This document shows positions 26,577-35,546 of a stretch of DNA of 64,000 bases, piece after piece. Positions within the stretch are counted from its first letter, which is position 1. Every line of letters begins with the position of its first letter. Source of the stretch: Actinoalloteichus hymeniacidonis. GTDB taxonomy: Bacteria; Actinomycetota; Actinomycetes; Mycobacteriales; Pseudonocardiaceae. Location of the stretch: positions 2,232,001 through 2,296,000 of the forward strand of contig NZ_JACHIS010000001.1 in NCBI RefSeq assembly GCF_014203365.1, in the 5' to 3' direction. The translations under genes and the position numbers were made by a program. The notes under the pieces are model-generated. The model did no database searches and was not told the origin of the DNA. It worked only from the letters and a program-made list of their open reading frames with translations.

Positions 26577-27219
26577 CGCCGTTCCGTGCCGTGCGCAGGG
26601 CCGCCACGAACGTGTCGGGTTCCTGCGCTCCCGAGACGCCGTACTTGCCGTCGATGACGAAGAACGGCACCCCGCGAATCCCATACTGCTGCGCCGTGCG
26701 CATGTCCTGCTCCATGTCGTCGAGGTACTCGTCACCGGCGAGCACCTCGACGGCGCGATCCCGATCCAGCCCGACCTCGACGGCCAACTCGACGAGTTCC
26801 TCGTCCTTGCCGAGGTGACGGCCCTGCTCGAAGTAGGCGCTCAGCAGCCGTTCCTTGAGCTCGATCTGACGGTCCTCGGCCTTGGCGAAGTGCAGCAGCC
26901 GGTGCGCCTTACGGGTGTTCGTGTGATGCAGGATCTCGAAGTCGTACGACAGTCCCTCATGGGCCGCGAGCTCGGTGATCTGCGTCAACATCTGTTCCAC
27001 CTGCTGCGGTGGAATGCCCTTGCGCTGGCTGAGGAACTCGGCCGTGCTGCCCCCGAAGTCCACCGGAGTGTCCGGGCTGAGCTCGAAGCTGTGGTACTCC
27101 ACCACCACGTTCTCCCCGGACTTCGCCACCGCGGTCTCGAACCGCCGCTTGCCGATGTAGCACCACGGGCAGGCGATGTCGGACCAGATGTCGACCTTGA
27201 TCGGCTCACTCGGTTGCAC
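26569..27219 (-). CDS. DsbA/FrnE-family thiol oxidoreductase
   Basis: This 216-aa cytoplasmic-type protein has a thioredoxin fold with active site CPWC (SDIACPWCYIGKRRFE) and the inserted helical domain of FrnE-like proteins. GVPFFVIDGKYGVSGAQ provides the cis-proline loop. FrnE relatives act in polyketide pathways and as disulfide isomerases. GTG at 27219 follows GGAGG. No signal peptide is seen, so it acts inside the cell. Confidence 0.9.
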   Translation of the reverse strand: MQPSEPIKVDIWSDIACPWCYIGKRRFETAVAKSGENVVVEYHSFELSPDTPVDFGGSTAEFLSQRKGIPPQQVEQMLTQITELAAHEGLSYDFEILHHTNTRKAHRLLHFAKAEDRQIELKERLLSAYFEQGRHLGKDEELVELAVEVGLDRDRAVEVLAGDEYLDDMEQDMRTAQQYGIRGVPFFVIDGKYGVSGAQEPDTFVAALRTARNGGE

Positions 27220-27373
27220 GAAGACTCCTCCGGGGAAATTGAACGGCGACCGGTCCGGCCGACCAGCCCGGCCCGTGGCAGCACGGCGTGGCGAGGCAGC
27301 AGACTGCCGCGCCACCACCCGCGCGGGCAGGCACCACGGACAACACCGAACCGGTCGGAATGCTTCCCGTCGT

Positions 27374-27389
27374 GCCCGCCCCGGCGGGC
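27374..27389. terminator. candidate hairpin after the rhamnosidase gene
   Basis: GCCCGCC and GGCGGGC with a 2-base centre lie 45 bp past the rhamnosidase stop codon. The tiny loop makes it a weak candidate. Confidence 0.4.
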
Positions 27390-27433
27390 GAGACCGCGCT
27401 GCTTCGGCCCGAAGCGAACGGCGGACGCCCGCG

Positions 27434-30400
27434 CTACCCGATCCGGCCGACGAACTCCCACCCGCCGTGCCCGACCTGCAGCACCGCGTGCCCGTTCTCC
27501 ATCCGCAGCACCTCGGCGGCAGGCGAGACCGTGACCTGACTCGGCTCGGAAGCAGGCACATGGACCTCCGCGCGGGAACCCACCGGCACCGTCACCCGCA
27601 TCGACACCGCGTCGCCCGCGGTCTCCCATTCCACGGACACCGCGCCCCGGACGGTCTGCAGCTCCGCCCGGGCCCAGTCCACCCCTACCCGGGCATCCGG
27701 TCGCACCACCAGCTCGCGATAGCCGGCCTCACCCGGTCGGAGCCCGGCGACGTTCTCGTACAGCCACTGGGTGACGGTGCCTTGGAAGTAGTGATCTCGG
27801 GAGCGGGAGTCCGCGTGCCACATCTCCCACATCGTGTCCGCGCCGTTGTCGAACCAGAAACCCCAACTCGGATAGGTGCGTTGGATCGCGACGGCGTGGG
27901 CCAGCTCGGAATGGCCGTGGGCGCTGAGCACGCGGAGCAGCACACTGGTGCCGAGCGCCCCGGTGTTGAGGTGGTCGCCCCGCTCACGGATGTCGGCCAC
28001 CAGACTCGCCAGCACCGATTCCCGCGACTGCGCCGGGACCAGCCCGAAGGCCAGCGGCACCGCATTCGACGTCTGCCGATAGCCGGGGTCCCGCGCGGTC
28101 CGATAATGCCCCGCCGGGCCGAGGAAGGTCGCGTTCAACGCATCGGTGCACTCCTCGGCGACCCGTCGATACCGCTCGGTCACCTCGGAATGTCCGAGCA
28201 CCGCGCCCAGTTCGGCGGTGTCCAACAGCGCGCGACACAGGTAGGCGGTCGCCGTCAGCCTGGTGTCCTCCGGCGGATTGCCCCCGTATCCGGGCGCCAG
28301 GTAGTCGCCGAGCTCGGTGATCGCCAGACCGTCGACGAGTCGGTCGATCTCCCAGTCCAGATAGCGCACCAGTGGCTCCCAATGCCTGGTGACCAGCCGC
28401 TCGTCGCCGTAGACCCGGTACATCTCGCGGAGCAGGAACGGGTAGACCGTCGTCCACTCCGGGGAGGGCGCCAGGTCGCCGTATCCCCAGCTTCCGCTGG
28501 GCACGATCACCGGAATCGAGTCCCGCACCGCGCTGTCGGTGAGGTCGCCGACCCACTTGGTGAAGAAGCGAGCCATCCCGAAGGCGAACAACATCGTCGG
28601 CGCGCCCAGCTGGGCATCTCCGGTCCAGCCGTTCTTCTCGTACATCGGGGTGTCCGTCGGGATGCCGTGGAGGTTGTTCAGCAGGGTCCGGCGCATCGCC
28701 CGATCCAGCTGCTCGTAGAACGGCTCCGAACAGGCGAAGGTCCCGGTCTCACCGACGGCGCTGTGCACCAGCCGCCCCTGGACCTCCTCGGGTCGGGGCG
28801 CGGCGGGCAACCCGGTCACCTCGACGTAGCGGAAGCCCTTGTAGGAGAAGCTCGGCTCCCAGGTCTGCGCCGCGTCCCCCGCGCAGATGTACTCGTCGAG
28901 TTGGTGCCTGCCGGGAACGTGGCCGTTGGAGCCGACGACCCGGCCCGCGTCGTCCAGCCGTTCGCCGTATTGCAGGCCGACCAGGGTGCCCTCGGGTGCG
29001 CGCACGGTCAGTCGGGCCCAGCCCGCCATCGTGCGGCCCATGTCGACCACGTGGACGCCGGGTACGGGCTCGGTGATCGCCGTCGGTCGGATGGTGGTCA
29101 GCAACTCGATGGGCTCGTGTTCCTGCGCGACGAGCGCGCCACGAGGGGCCTCGACCGACTCGGGGTGGCCCCAACCCGTGTCGTCGAAGCCGGGGGACGT
29201 CCAGGCGCCCGGTGCCAACCTGGCGTCGTAGGTCTCGCCCGCGAACAAGGAGTTCGTCAGTGTCGGTCCGTCGGTGATCCGCCAGTCGGAGTCCGTGACG
29301 ATCGTCGTGGTGGTGCCGTCGGTGTGGTCGATCTCCAGCCGGGCGAGCAACCGAGGCTCGCCATGCCAGGACGGCTGGTGCCAGTCCCAGACGTTCGGCG
29401 TGGTCATCCCGTAGAAGCCTCGGCCCAGCACGACCCCGATGGCGTTCGAACCGATCCCGACGGACTCGGTCACGTCGTGCACCGCGTAGAGCACCGTCTC
29501 GTCGTAGTCGGTGAATCCGGGATCCAGGACCTGGGTGCCGACCCGATGCCCGTTGATCGCGGCCTCGTAGTAGGCCAGTCCACTGAGATAGAGCCGCGCC
29601 CGACGCACCTCGGCGGGGAGGTCGAACTCGCGGCGCAGCAGCGGCGCGGGCCGCTCGGGGCGTACGACGCTCACGTCGGCGCCCCACGGGCCTGCACCGT
29701 AGGGCGCGAGCACCGCCGCCGAGGCCCAGTGCCGGTCGTCGAATTCCGGCTCGGCGAAACCGGGTTGTTCGACGTCGGACACCCGCCAGGCTCGGCCGGT
29801 CACCAGCTCGACGGTCTGGTCGTCGGTCGTCTCCACCACCAGCCGGACCAGCAGGCCGCCGGGGTTGACCGAGGCGTCTCCCCGGTTCACGGCGCGCGCG
29901 GCGACCACGAGGACACCCTCGGCCGCGCGTACCGCCGAGGTGACATCGGCGGTCTGGCCGATCTTCCAACCATCGACCTGTTCCGGCGTGTGTAGCACCC
30001 GACCTCCCCCGAGATACAGGGTGAAGTCGTCATCGGCGGTGGCGACCACGACGGCCCGGCGCACCTCGGTGCCCGGCGCGAGCGGCAGCTCGCCCCGGAA
30101 CCAGCGTGGGCCGACGGGTGCCCCGTCCGAGGTCGAGTCGGGCGACCAGATCCACGATGCGCCGTCGAAGGTGGGTGGGGCCGCCGCCTCGGGCGTGCCG
30201 ATCCACTCGGCCTGCCACGGCTGATCGAGCAGGGCGGTCTCCCACCAGCGGATCGCGCTCCAGTCGGATTCGCGCCCGTCGCCGTCCCACACCTGCACCC
30301 GCCAGTGATAGCGGGTCCTGGGTAGCAACACCGGGCCCGCGTAGTCGATCCCGATCGTGCGATCCGAGGAGATCCGGCCGGAGTCCCAGATGTCGGCGAT

Positions 30401-30736
30401 GCCTGCCGCCAGCCGATGCTCGTCGCTACCGACCTGGATCCGATAGGCGCTCTGCCGCGCCCCGTGTCCGTCGGCGGCCAGCACCCAGGCCAGCCGAGGC
30501 TCGGTGACATCGGTCCCCAACAGGGTCTCGGCGTACTCGACCGTGGTGCGCTCGACCCGCAGAATGCCCGGCTGGGCACGGTCGGTGGCGTCCTCGTCGT
30601 CGATGGGCCCGTCCCGGTGGCTCGGGCCGTCCTGTGCGGCGGCCGACACCGAGGACAGCGACAACGCCGCCACTCCGGCCCCGGCCCCGACGGCGGAGGT
30701 GTGCAGGAATCCACGCCGATTCATGCGCTTGGCCAT
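27434..30736 (-). CDS. Tat-exported GH78 alpha-L-rhamnosidase
   Basis: This 1100-aa secreted enzyme removes L-rhamnose from plant glycosides or polysaccharides. The N-terminus MAKRMNRRGFLHTS followed by a weakly hydrophobic stretch is a twin-arginine signal. Beta domains follow, then the (alpha/alpha)6 catalytic barrel with the GH78 motif DTPMYEKNGWTGDAQ; in this family the conserved acidic residues there bind substrate and donate the proton. A C-terminal beta domain ends the protein. A longer start at an upstream ATG (MSTANPL) is possible. No transporter or rhamnose catabolic gene adjoins it. Confidence 0.92.
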   Translation of the reverse strand: MAKRMNRRGFLHTSAVGAGAGVAALSLSSVSAAAQDGPSHRDGPIDDEDATDRAQPGILRVERTTVEYAETLLGTDVTEPRLAWVLAADGHGARQSAYRIQVGSDEHRLAAGIADIWDSGRISSDRTIGIDYAGPVLLPRTRYHWRVQVWDGDGRESDWSAIRWWETALLDQPWQAEWIGTPEAAAPPTFDGASWIWSPDSTSDGAPVGPRWFRGELPLAPGTEVRRAVVVATADDDFTLYLGGGRVLHTPEQVDGWKIGQTADVTSAVRAAEGVLVVAARAVNRGDASVNPGGLLVRLVVETTDDQTVELVTGRAWRVSDVEQPGFAEPEFDDRHWASAAVLAPYGAGPWGADVSVVRPERPAPLLRREFDLPAEVRRARLYLSGLAYYEAAINGHRVGTQVLDPGFTDYDETVLYAVHDVTESVGIGSNAIGVVLGRGFYGMTTPNVWDWHQPSWHGEPRLLARLEIDHTDGTTTTIVTDSDWRITDGPTLTNSLFAGETYDARLAPGAWTSPGFDDTGWGHPESVEAPRGALVAQEHEPIELLTTIRPTAITEPVPGVHVVDMGRTMAGWARLTVRAPEGTLVGLQYGERLDDAGRVVGSNGHVPGRHQLDEYICAGDAAQTWEPSFSYKGFRYVEVTGLPAAPRPEEVQGRLVHSAVGETGTFACSEPFYEQLDRAMRRTLLNNLHGIPTDTPMYEKNGWTGDAQLGAPTMLFAFGMARFFTKWVGDLTDSAVRDSIPVIVPSGSWGYGDLAPSPEWTTVYPFLLREMYRVYGDERLVTRHWEPLVRYLDWEIDRLVDGLAITELGDYLAPGYGGNPPEDTRLTATAYLCRALLDTAELGAVLGHSEVTERYRRVAEECTDALNATFLGPAGHYRTARDPGYRQTSNAVPLAFGLVPAQSRESVLASLVADIRERGDHLNTGALGTSVLLRVLSAHGHSELAHAVAIQRTYPSWGFWFDNGADTMWEMWHADSRSRDHYFQGTVTQWLYENVAGLRPGEAGYRELVVRPDARVGVDWARAELQTVRGAVSVEWETAGDAVSMRVTVPVGSRAEVHVPASEPSQVTVSPAAEVLRMENGHAVLQVGHGGWEFVGRIG

Positions 30737-31140
30737 CGCTTCGCCTTTCCCGATCAGAGGGTTCGCGGTGGACATCGTGCGAGGTCGCCCACCGTGGTCC
30801 GAAGGAACTACAGCGCCGCCGACACCGGTCGCGGTAGCGGCGACGACTCTCGATGATCGATCCACTTCGGACGGTAATCATCGCCGATGGGTCTGGGAAT
30901 GCCGTGGATGTCCGGATCCGGCCGGCCGTCGCCTGCCGCAAGGACCTTCGTCGCTGCCGATCACCGCTTCGGGTCGGCGGAATCCCGCGATCGAGTGGCA
31001 GGTGGGGAGGGATCGTCCTCGCCGATGAAACTCGCTGGCCGTGGGAGAACCCCGCCGGCTAGGGTGTCCGCGATGTCCGATCCGGCCGACCTCGGCGCGG
31101 GCTGCGCGAAGCCCGTCCGATCTCAGGGGGAGGGAGCGCG
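30737..31140. other. divergent spacer, no gene seen
   Basis: This 404-bp region separates the rhamnosidase and the kinase-like gene and must hold both promoters. I see no clear operator or open frame. Confidence 0.5.
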
Positions 31141-32247
31141 GTGACATCGAATTCCCGGATGTCCGCAGACCATCGGCAGCGGGGCGAGGCACCGCTGGCC
31201 GAGTGGATTCGAGCGGACTTCGGTATCGACCTCGTCTCGATCGAATCGGTCGACCAGGGCGCGGATCGCGCGGCCCAGGTGCGACGCGGGATCGCCTCGG
31301 ACGGCGCTCGATATGCGATCAAATGGACGACCGGTGGCAGTCGTGCCGGATTGACCGTCCCAAACCGGCTCGCCGATCACGGGGTACCCGGAGTCGCGGG
31401 GCCCATCCGAACGACGGCCGGAGGTCTCTACCGCGAGCGCGCCGGGCGACGGTTGTCGTTGACACCGTGGCTCTCGGGGGACATCGCGATGAACGGCGCG
31501 ATGACGAGCGAACACTGGCGGTCCTACGGCGGAGTGCTCGCCGAGGCCCATGCCGTGCCGGTCGACGCCGAACTGGCGGCCGTGCTGCCCCGGGAGGAGT
31601 ACCGCCTCCACGAGCAGTACGTCGCGGCCGTGCGGACCGTCCAACGCGGCATCGACGAACTCGATGCGGCGGCGTCGCGCGCTGACCGGGGCGACCCGCA
31701 TCCCGCCGGCCTCGACGACCGGCTCGTTCAGTCCCTTCGTGCCGAGTGGCGTGCCTCGAAGGAACTGATCACGAGCCTGACGACCCAGGTCGAGGTGCTC
31801 GCATCCGACCTACGTGACCGGCCGACTCCCCGGGTGATCTGCCATGGCGATCCGCATCTGGGCAACCTGCTTCTGCGCGGTGCCGACCAGGTGTGGTTGA
31901 TCGACTGGGACGACACCGTCCTGGCGCCGCCCGAGCTGGACCTGCAGTTCGTTCTCGGTGGTGTGCTGTACTTCGCGCTGGTCGGTGAGCAGGAGCAGTC
32001 CTGGTTCTTCGATGGCTATGGCCCCATCGAGATCGATCCCGCCCGGCTGGCCTACTACCGATGTGCTCGGGCGCTGGAGGACCTGGTGATCCCGGCCGCC
32101 GAGGTTCTCGACCTCGACGGCTTCGACCGGCAGGCCCGATCCGACGCATTGGCCATCGTCCGGGGCGTGCTCTCGCCGACCGGTCTCGCGACCCTGGCCT
32201 GGGGTTCCCTGCGTGAACTCGGGATGGTCGCCGGTCGAGACTCATGA
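31141..32247 (+). CDS. aminoglycoside-phosphotransferase-fold kinase
   Basis: This 368-aa protein has the APH/choline-kinase fold: an N-terminal lobe with AIKWTTGG as the ATP-lysine region, the catalytic loop ICHGDPHLGNLLL (Brenner motif) and the metal-binding LIDWDD. The closest resemblance is to spectinomycin phosphotransferase (APH(9))-like proteins, but resistance is not shown and many such proteins act on other small molecules. The GTG start follows a strong GGGAGGGAG site. It stands alone on the plus strand. Confidence 0.82.
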   Translation: MTSNSRMSADHRQRGEAPLAEWIRADFGIDLVSIESVDQGADRAAQVRRGIASDGARYAIKWTTGGSRAGLTVPNRLADHGVPGVAGPIRTTAGGLYRERAGRRLSLTPWLSGDIAMNGAMTSEHWRSYGGVLAEAHAVPVDAELAAVLPREEYRLHEQYVAAVRTVQRGIDELDAAASRADRGDPHPAGLDDRLVQSLRAEWRASKELITSLTTQVEVLASDLRDRPTPRVICHGDPHLGNLLLRGADQVWLIDWDDTVLAPPELDLQFVLGGVLYFALVGEQEQSWFFDGYGPIEIDPARLAYYRCARALEDLVIPAAEVLDLDGFDRQARSDALAIVRGVLSPTGLATLAWGSLRELGMVAGRDS

Positions 32248-32298
32248 TGGATGCGCCCCGAGACGGCGTGGAATCCGTCGATCTCGACCGAGGAAGTT

Positions 32299-32441
32299 TC
32301 AACCGAGGACGCTGACCGTCCAGCCGCGCGCCGGTACCTCGCCCGGATCTCCGCCGTGTCCCGACGCGGCCAACACGACCGTGCCCGTCGGTACCGGCGG
32401 CGACTGTGGCGTGTCGGTGAGGTTCAACGCCACCGACAACC
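32299..32441 (-). pseudogene. out-of-frame C-terminal end of the GH13 gene
   Basis: In another frame the sequence continues exactly as the last beta domain of an amylase would (RLSVALNLTDTPQSPPVP, then VVLAASGHGGD) and stops at 32299. One missing C in the run at 32442-32446 would explain the break. Confidence 0.7.
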
Positions 32442-33617
32442 GGGGGCCGACTCATCGGCGGCCGTCACCCGGTAGACCAACTGTTCGTTGGCCACCTGGA
32501 CGATCTCGATGCGGCCGTCGACCAACCACGGGAACCGCCGTCGCAGCCCGAGAAGCTGTTGATACCGCCGGTAGGTGTCCCAACCGTAGGGCGCGAGTTC
32601 CCGTGGGGACGCCGGGAATTCCGGGCGGATCGCGTCATCGCCGCCCTCCCGTTCCTCCTTGATCCCCTGGAACCGCTGTTCATCGCCCGCGTACACGCTG
32701 ACGATCCCGGGCACCGTGCACAGCACCACGATGGCGTGCTCGATCAGCCTCGGGTCCGCCAGCACACTCGCCAGCCTGCTCACATCGTGGTTGCCGAGGA
32801 ACACCAGTGGCCGGAAGTCGGCGGCGAACGTCGCATGTCGTTCCAGGGCCCAGGAGAGTTCGAAGAGATTGGCGTCGTGCAGGCTGCTCCAGACGGCCTT
32901 CCACAGCTCGTACTGGGTGGTCGAGTCCAGCCCGCCCTCCCGGATCCAGGCCGAGTAGTCGCCGTGGATCACCTCGCCCACCAGCCACGCGTGCGGATGC
33001 GCTCGGCGCACCCGATCGCCGACCGTGCGCCAGAACGGCAGCGGCACCGCGTAGGCGGCGTCGAGTCGCCAGCCGTCGATGCCCCGGTCCAGCCAATGCG
33101 ACATCACCTCGACGACGTGATCGGCCACGGCCGGTTCGGCGTGATTCAACGCGACGAGTTTCCGGTGTCCTTCGAAATCGGCGTAACCGAATCCGTCCGG
33201 TTCGTCGGTGGCCGCGAAATCGAGCCGAAACCAATTCGCGAATCGGGAGTCGCGGCCGCGTGCGAGAACATCGCGAAAGGGTGGGAAGTCGCGGCCGACA
33301 TGATTGAAGACGCCGTCCAACAGTACTCGGATACCTCGGTTCCGACAGGCGGCCAGCACCGCGTCGAAGTCCGATTCGGTCCCGAGTCGCGGATCGATTC
33401 GCCGGTAGTCGATCGTGTCGTAGCCATGGGTGCCCGACTCGAACACGGGCCCGAGTGCGAGCCCGTTGCAACCGAGTTCAACCAGGTAGTCGAGCCAGTC
33501 GACGAGATCGGTCAACCGGCGCCTCGGCTCGACACCGGGATCCGGTTGTCGTTGCGGGGCACCGAGGAAACCCAACGGATAGACCTGCCACCACATCGCA
33601 TGGCGAACCCAGGACAT
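32424..33617 (-). CDS. GH13 alpha-amylase-family protein, frameshifted near the end
   Basis: The protein has a complete (beta/alpha)8 domain with the GH13 catalytic triad: Asp in GWRLDAAYA, Glu in WLVGEVIHG, and Asp in LGNHDVSR. It is intracellular and resembles small glycosidases or maltogenic amylases. As read it is 397 aa and ends abruptly in ADESAPGCRWR; a single-base change in a C run restores about 48 more residues of the normal C-terminal domain. The catalytic core is unaffected, so the protein may still work. The GH65 and phosphoglucomutase genes nearby suggest alpha-glucan or disaccharide use. Confidence 0.85.
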   Translation of the reverse strand: MSWVRHAMWWQVYPLGFLGAPQRQPDPGVEPRRRLTDLVDWLDYLVELGCNGLALGPVFESGTHGYDTIDYRRIDPRLGTESDFDAVLAACRNRGIRVLLDGVFNHVGRDFPPFRDVLARGRDSRFANWFRLDFAATDEPDGFGYADFEGHRKLVALNHAEPAVADHVVEVMSHWLDRGIDGWRLDAAYAVPLPFWRTVGDRVRRAHPHAWLVGEVIHGDYSAWIREGGLDSTTQYELWKAVWSSLHDANLFELSWALERHATFAADFRPLVFLGNHDVSRLASVLADPRLIEHAIVVLCTVPGIVSVYAGDEQRFQGIKEEREGGDDAIRPEFPASPRELAPYGWDTYRRYQQLLGLRRRFPWLVDGRIEIVQVANEQLVYRVTAADESAPGCRWR

Positions 33618-33875
33618 CAGGAGTCGCTTTCCCTTCACCCTCGATGATGCGGTGTGCCGCCGTCGGTTCGCGACCGCCGTCCCTCGACTCCCGAAACGGG
33701 TCCGAACACACTCGGAAAACGCGCATCCGAAAGGGATTCGGCCTCGATCGAGGACATCGACGACGGCCGGAACAGTACCGTAGAAACAGCCGACGCGGGC
33801 GACCACACGCACTCGCGCCGAAGGCGGCGCGGTGCGCCTCACGCAGCGGTTGGCGGCAACGGGTGCACGATCGGC

Positions 33876-34697
33876 TCATCGACCGCGTGCCGCCTCCGAG
33901 GCCCGGTCCGCGAGCCAGGGCAGCACCAGTCGACGCACCGATCCCGGTGCATCGACGAGCATGGTGTGGCCCTGCCCGGCGAGTACCTCGACCCGACAAC
34001 TCGGCATCGTGCGACGCAGCAGCGGCGCCGCACCCGCCGCAGGCGATGCACCGCCGAACAAGGCCAGCACCGGGTGCGGATAGCGGGCGACCTCGTACTC
34101 GGACAACAGCGTTCCCGTCGGGGCATCGGCGTAGAGCGTGGTCGCCGCGAACTCCTCGGCCATCCGCAGCGACTCCTCGACGGCGACCGGACCGAGCCGT
34201 TCCCTCAACGCCTGGAGAGTCTGCGGGGCCTGCAGGGCACGCCGCACCCCATCGATCGTCAACCGCATCGATCGGGACCACAGCTCGGTGGGTGGGCCGG
34301 ACTCCAGTACCGCGACTCCGGCGACGCGCTCGGGCCGTTGATACGCGAAGTGCAGCGCGACGGCGCCCCCGTAGGAGTTCCCGACCAACAACAGCGGGCC
34401 GGTGTCGCCGTACTCGGCCGTGAGGTGAGCGACCACCCCGCCGAGTTCGGTGCTGAAGTCGTCGAGCCGGTAACCATCCTGGGGCCGGGTGCTGGCGCCA
34501 TGGCCGCGCAGGTCGTACAACGCCACGGCGAAGCCCAGCCGTGTCAACGGAATCGCGAGCGTCCAATAGAAACTCGCCAGGCTGTCCCTGCCGAGCCCGT
34601 GCACACACACCGCCATCGGATGGCCCGGCGCCGGGACCTCGGGGTGCAGCACTGTCGTGTTCACCGCCACCCCGCCTAGCGTGATCAGTCCCACCAT
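33876..34697 (-). CDS. alpha/beta hydrolase
   Basis: This 273-aa protein has the alpha/beta-hydrolase fold: oxyanion CVHGLGRDS, nucleophile elbow GNSYGG with Ser, an Asp-containing region near the end of the fold, and catalytic His in GQGHTM. The substrate is unknown. The ATG at 34697 has GAGG four bases before it. It may be co-transcribed with the PPTase-like gene 77 bp upstream. Confidence 0.85.
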   Translation of the reverse strand: MVGLITLGGVAVNTTVLHPEVPAPGHPMAVCVHGLGRDSLASFYWTLAIPLTRLGFAVALYDLRGHGASTRPQDGYRLDDFSTELGGVVAHLTAEYGDTGPLLLVGNSYGGAVALHFAYQRPERVAGVAVLESGPPTELWSRSMRLTIDGVRRALQAPQTLQALRERLGPVAVEESLRMAEEFAATTLYADAPTGTLLSEYEVARYPHPVLALFGGASPAAGAAPLLRRTMPSCRVEVLAGQGHTMLVDAPGSVRRLVLPWLADRASEAARGR

Positions 34698-34774
34698 GCT
34701 CCCTCGGTGTCGTGGCAACCGGTGCCCGCGTGTCGTCGTCGCTGATGAGCGGGGGACCCGCTCGGGGTCGGAGG

Positions 34775-35341
34775 TCAGGTCCATGCGACCAGCCACGGCC
34801 CGCCGTCGAGCCCCTCGGCCTGGTCGAGCACCGCCGTGCGGACCTGACGGGTCCGCCCGGGGCCGCTCCCCTCGGGAACCCGCACCGCCCACAGCGATCC
34901 CTCGGTCGCCAGCACCCGAGCGGGTGCCTCCGAGACGACCGGATCCACCGTGCTCATCGCGGCGGCGAGCGCCAGTTCCTCGGCGATCGAGCGGTCCGAC
35001 CCGGCTCGGTACTCGGTGATCGCGATTCCCGGAGCGGGCCGATCGGCGGGCCGGGCGATGGCCACGGCCGTGACGCCCGCGACCCCCACCGCGATCCGCA
35101 GGTCGGGAACCTGCCTGCCATGCCTGCCGACCACCGTCAACAGGCCGGAAGCAGGTCCTCGATCGTGGGCATGCCGGATCTCCAGCTCGGCGGGGAAGAT
35201 CGGCCCGGCACCCCCATCCCACATCAGTCGGCGTACCGCGTCCTTCGCGGCCAGCCGGGCCAGCAGCCAACGGCGTCGCTGCCGCGGTGCAACGGTGTCG
35301 TACTCGGCGCGCTCGGGGGTGCCGAACTGGCCACGCAGCAC
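34775..35341 (-). CDS. degenerate phosphopantetheinyl-transferase-like protein
   Basis: The sequence RQRRRWLLARLAAKDAVRRLMW followed by GPIFPAELEIRHAHD is typical of the Sfp-like domain found at the end of enediyne-type polyketide synthases. The metal and CoA residues look lost: the usual GIDIE-like and SIAH motifs read GIAITEY and RIAVGVAG. In-frame codons upstream of the GTG (about 25 residues, GGWVALHERWDDLA) also fit the family, so this may be the tail of a larger lost gene. Probably inactive. Confidence 0.5.
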   Translation of the reverse strand: MLRGQFGTPERAEYDTVAPRQRRRWLLARLAAKDAVRRLMWDGGAGPIFPAELEIRHAHDRGPASGLLTVVGRHGRQVPDLRIAVGVAGVTAVAIARPADRPAPGIAITEYRAGSDRSIAEELALAAAMSTVDPVVSEAPARVLATEGSLWAVRVPEGSGPGRTRQVRTAVLDQAEGLDGGPWLVAWT

Positions 35342-35546
35342 CAGGAGCCGGGTCGCCAGGTCGTCCCACCGCTCGTGGAGGGCTACCCAACCGCCGGGTC
35401 GCTGCCGTGTTCCGCGTAAGACGTCCTCGATCGGTGCACCGTCCCGACGTCGCGCACATCGACCCGGCGGTAGCGAACCGGGCTGCTCAGCGCGGTCAAC
35501 TATTCTCGCGAATCAATTCACGTTCGCTTTGCTTCGGACGCGCTGT

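Noticed and set aside
27176-29995. A 939-codon open frame on the plus strand opposite the rhamnosidase gene
   Set aside because: It is an antisense shadow of a high-GC gene; the minus strand has full GH78 motifs and a Tat signal, and the plus frame has no recognisable domain or ribosome site.
31141-32247. Calling the kinase-fold protein a spectinomycin resistance gene
   Set aside because: Only general APH motifs and a loose resemblance are visible; there is no evidence for the substrate.
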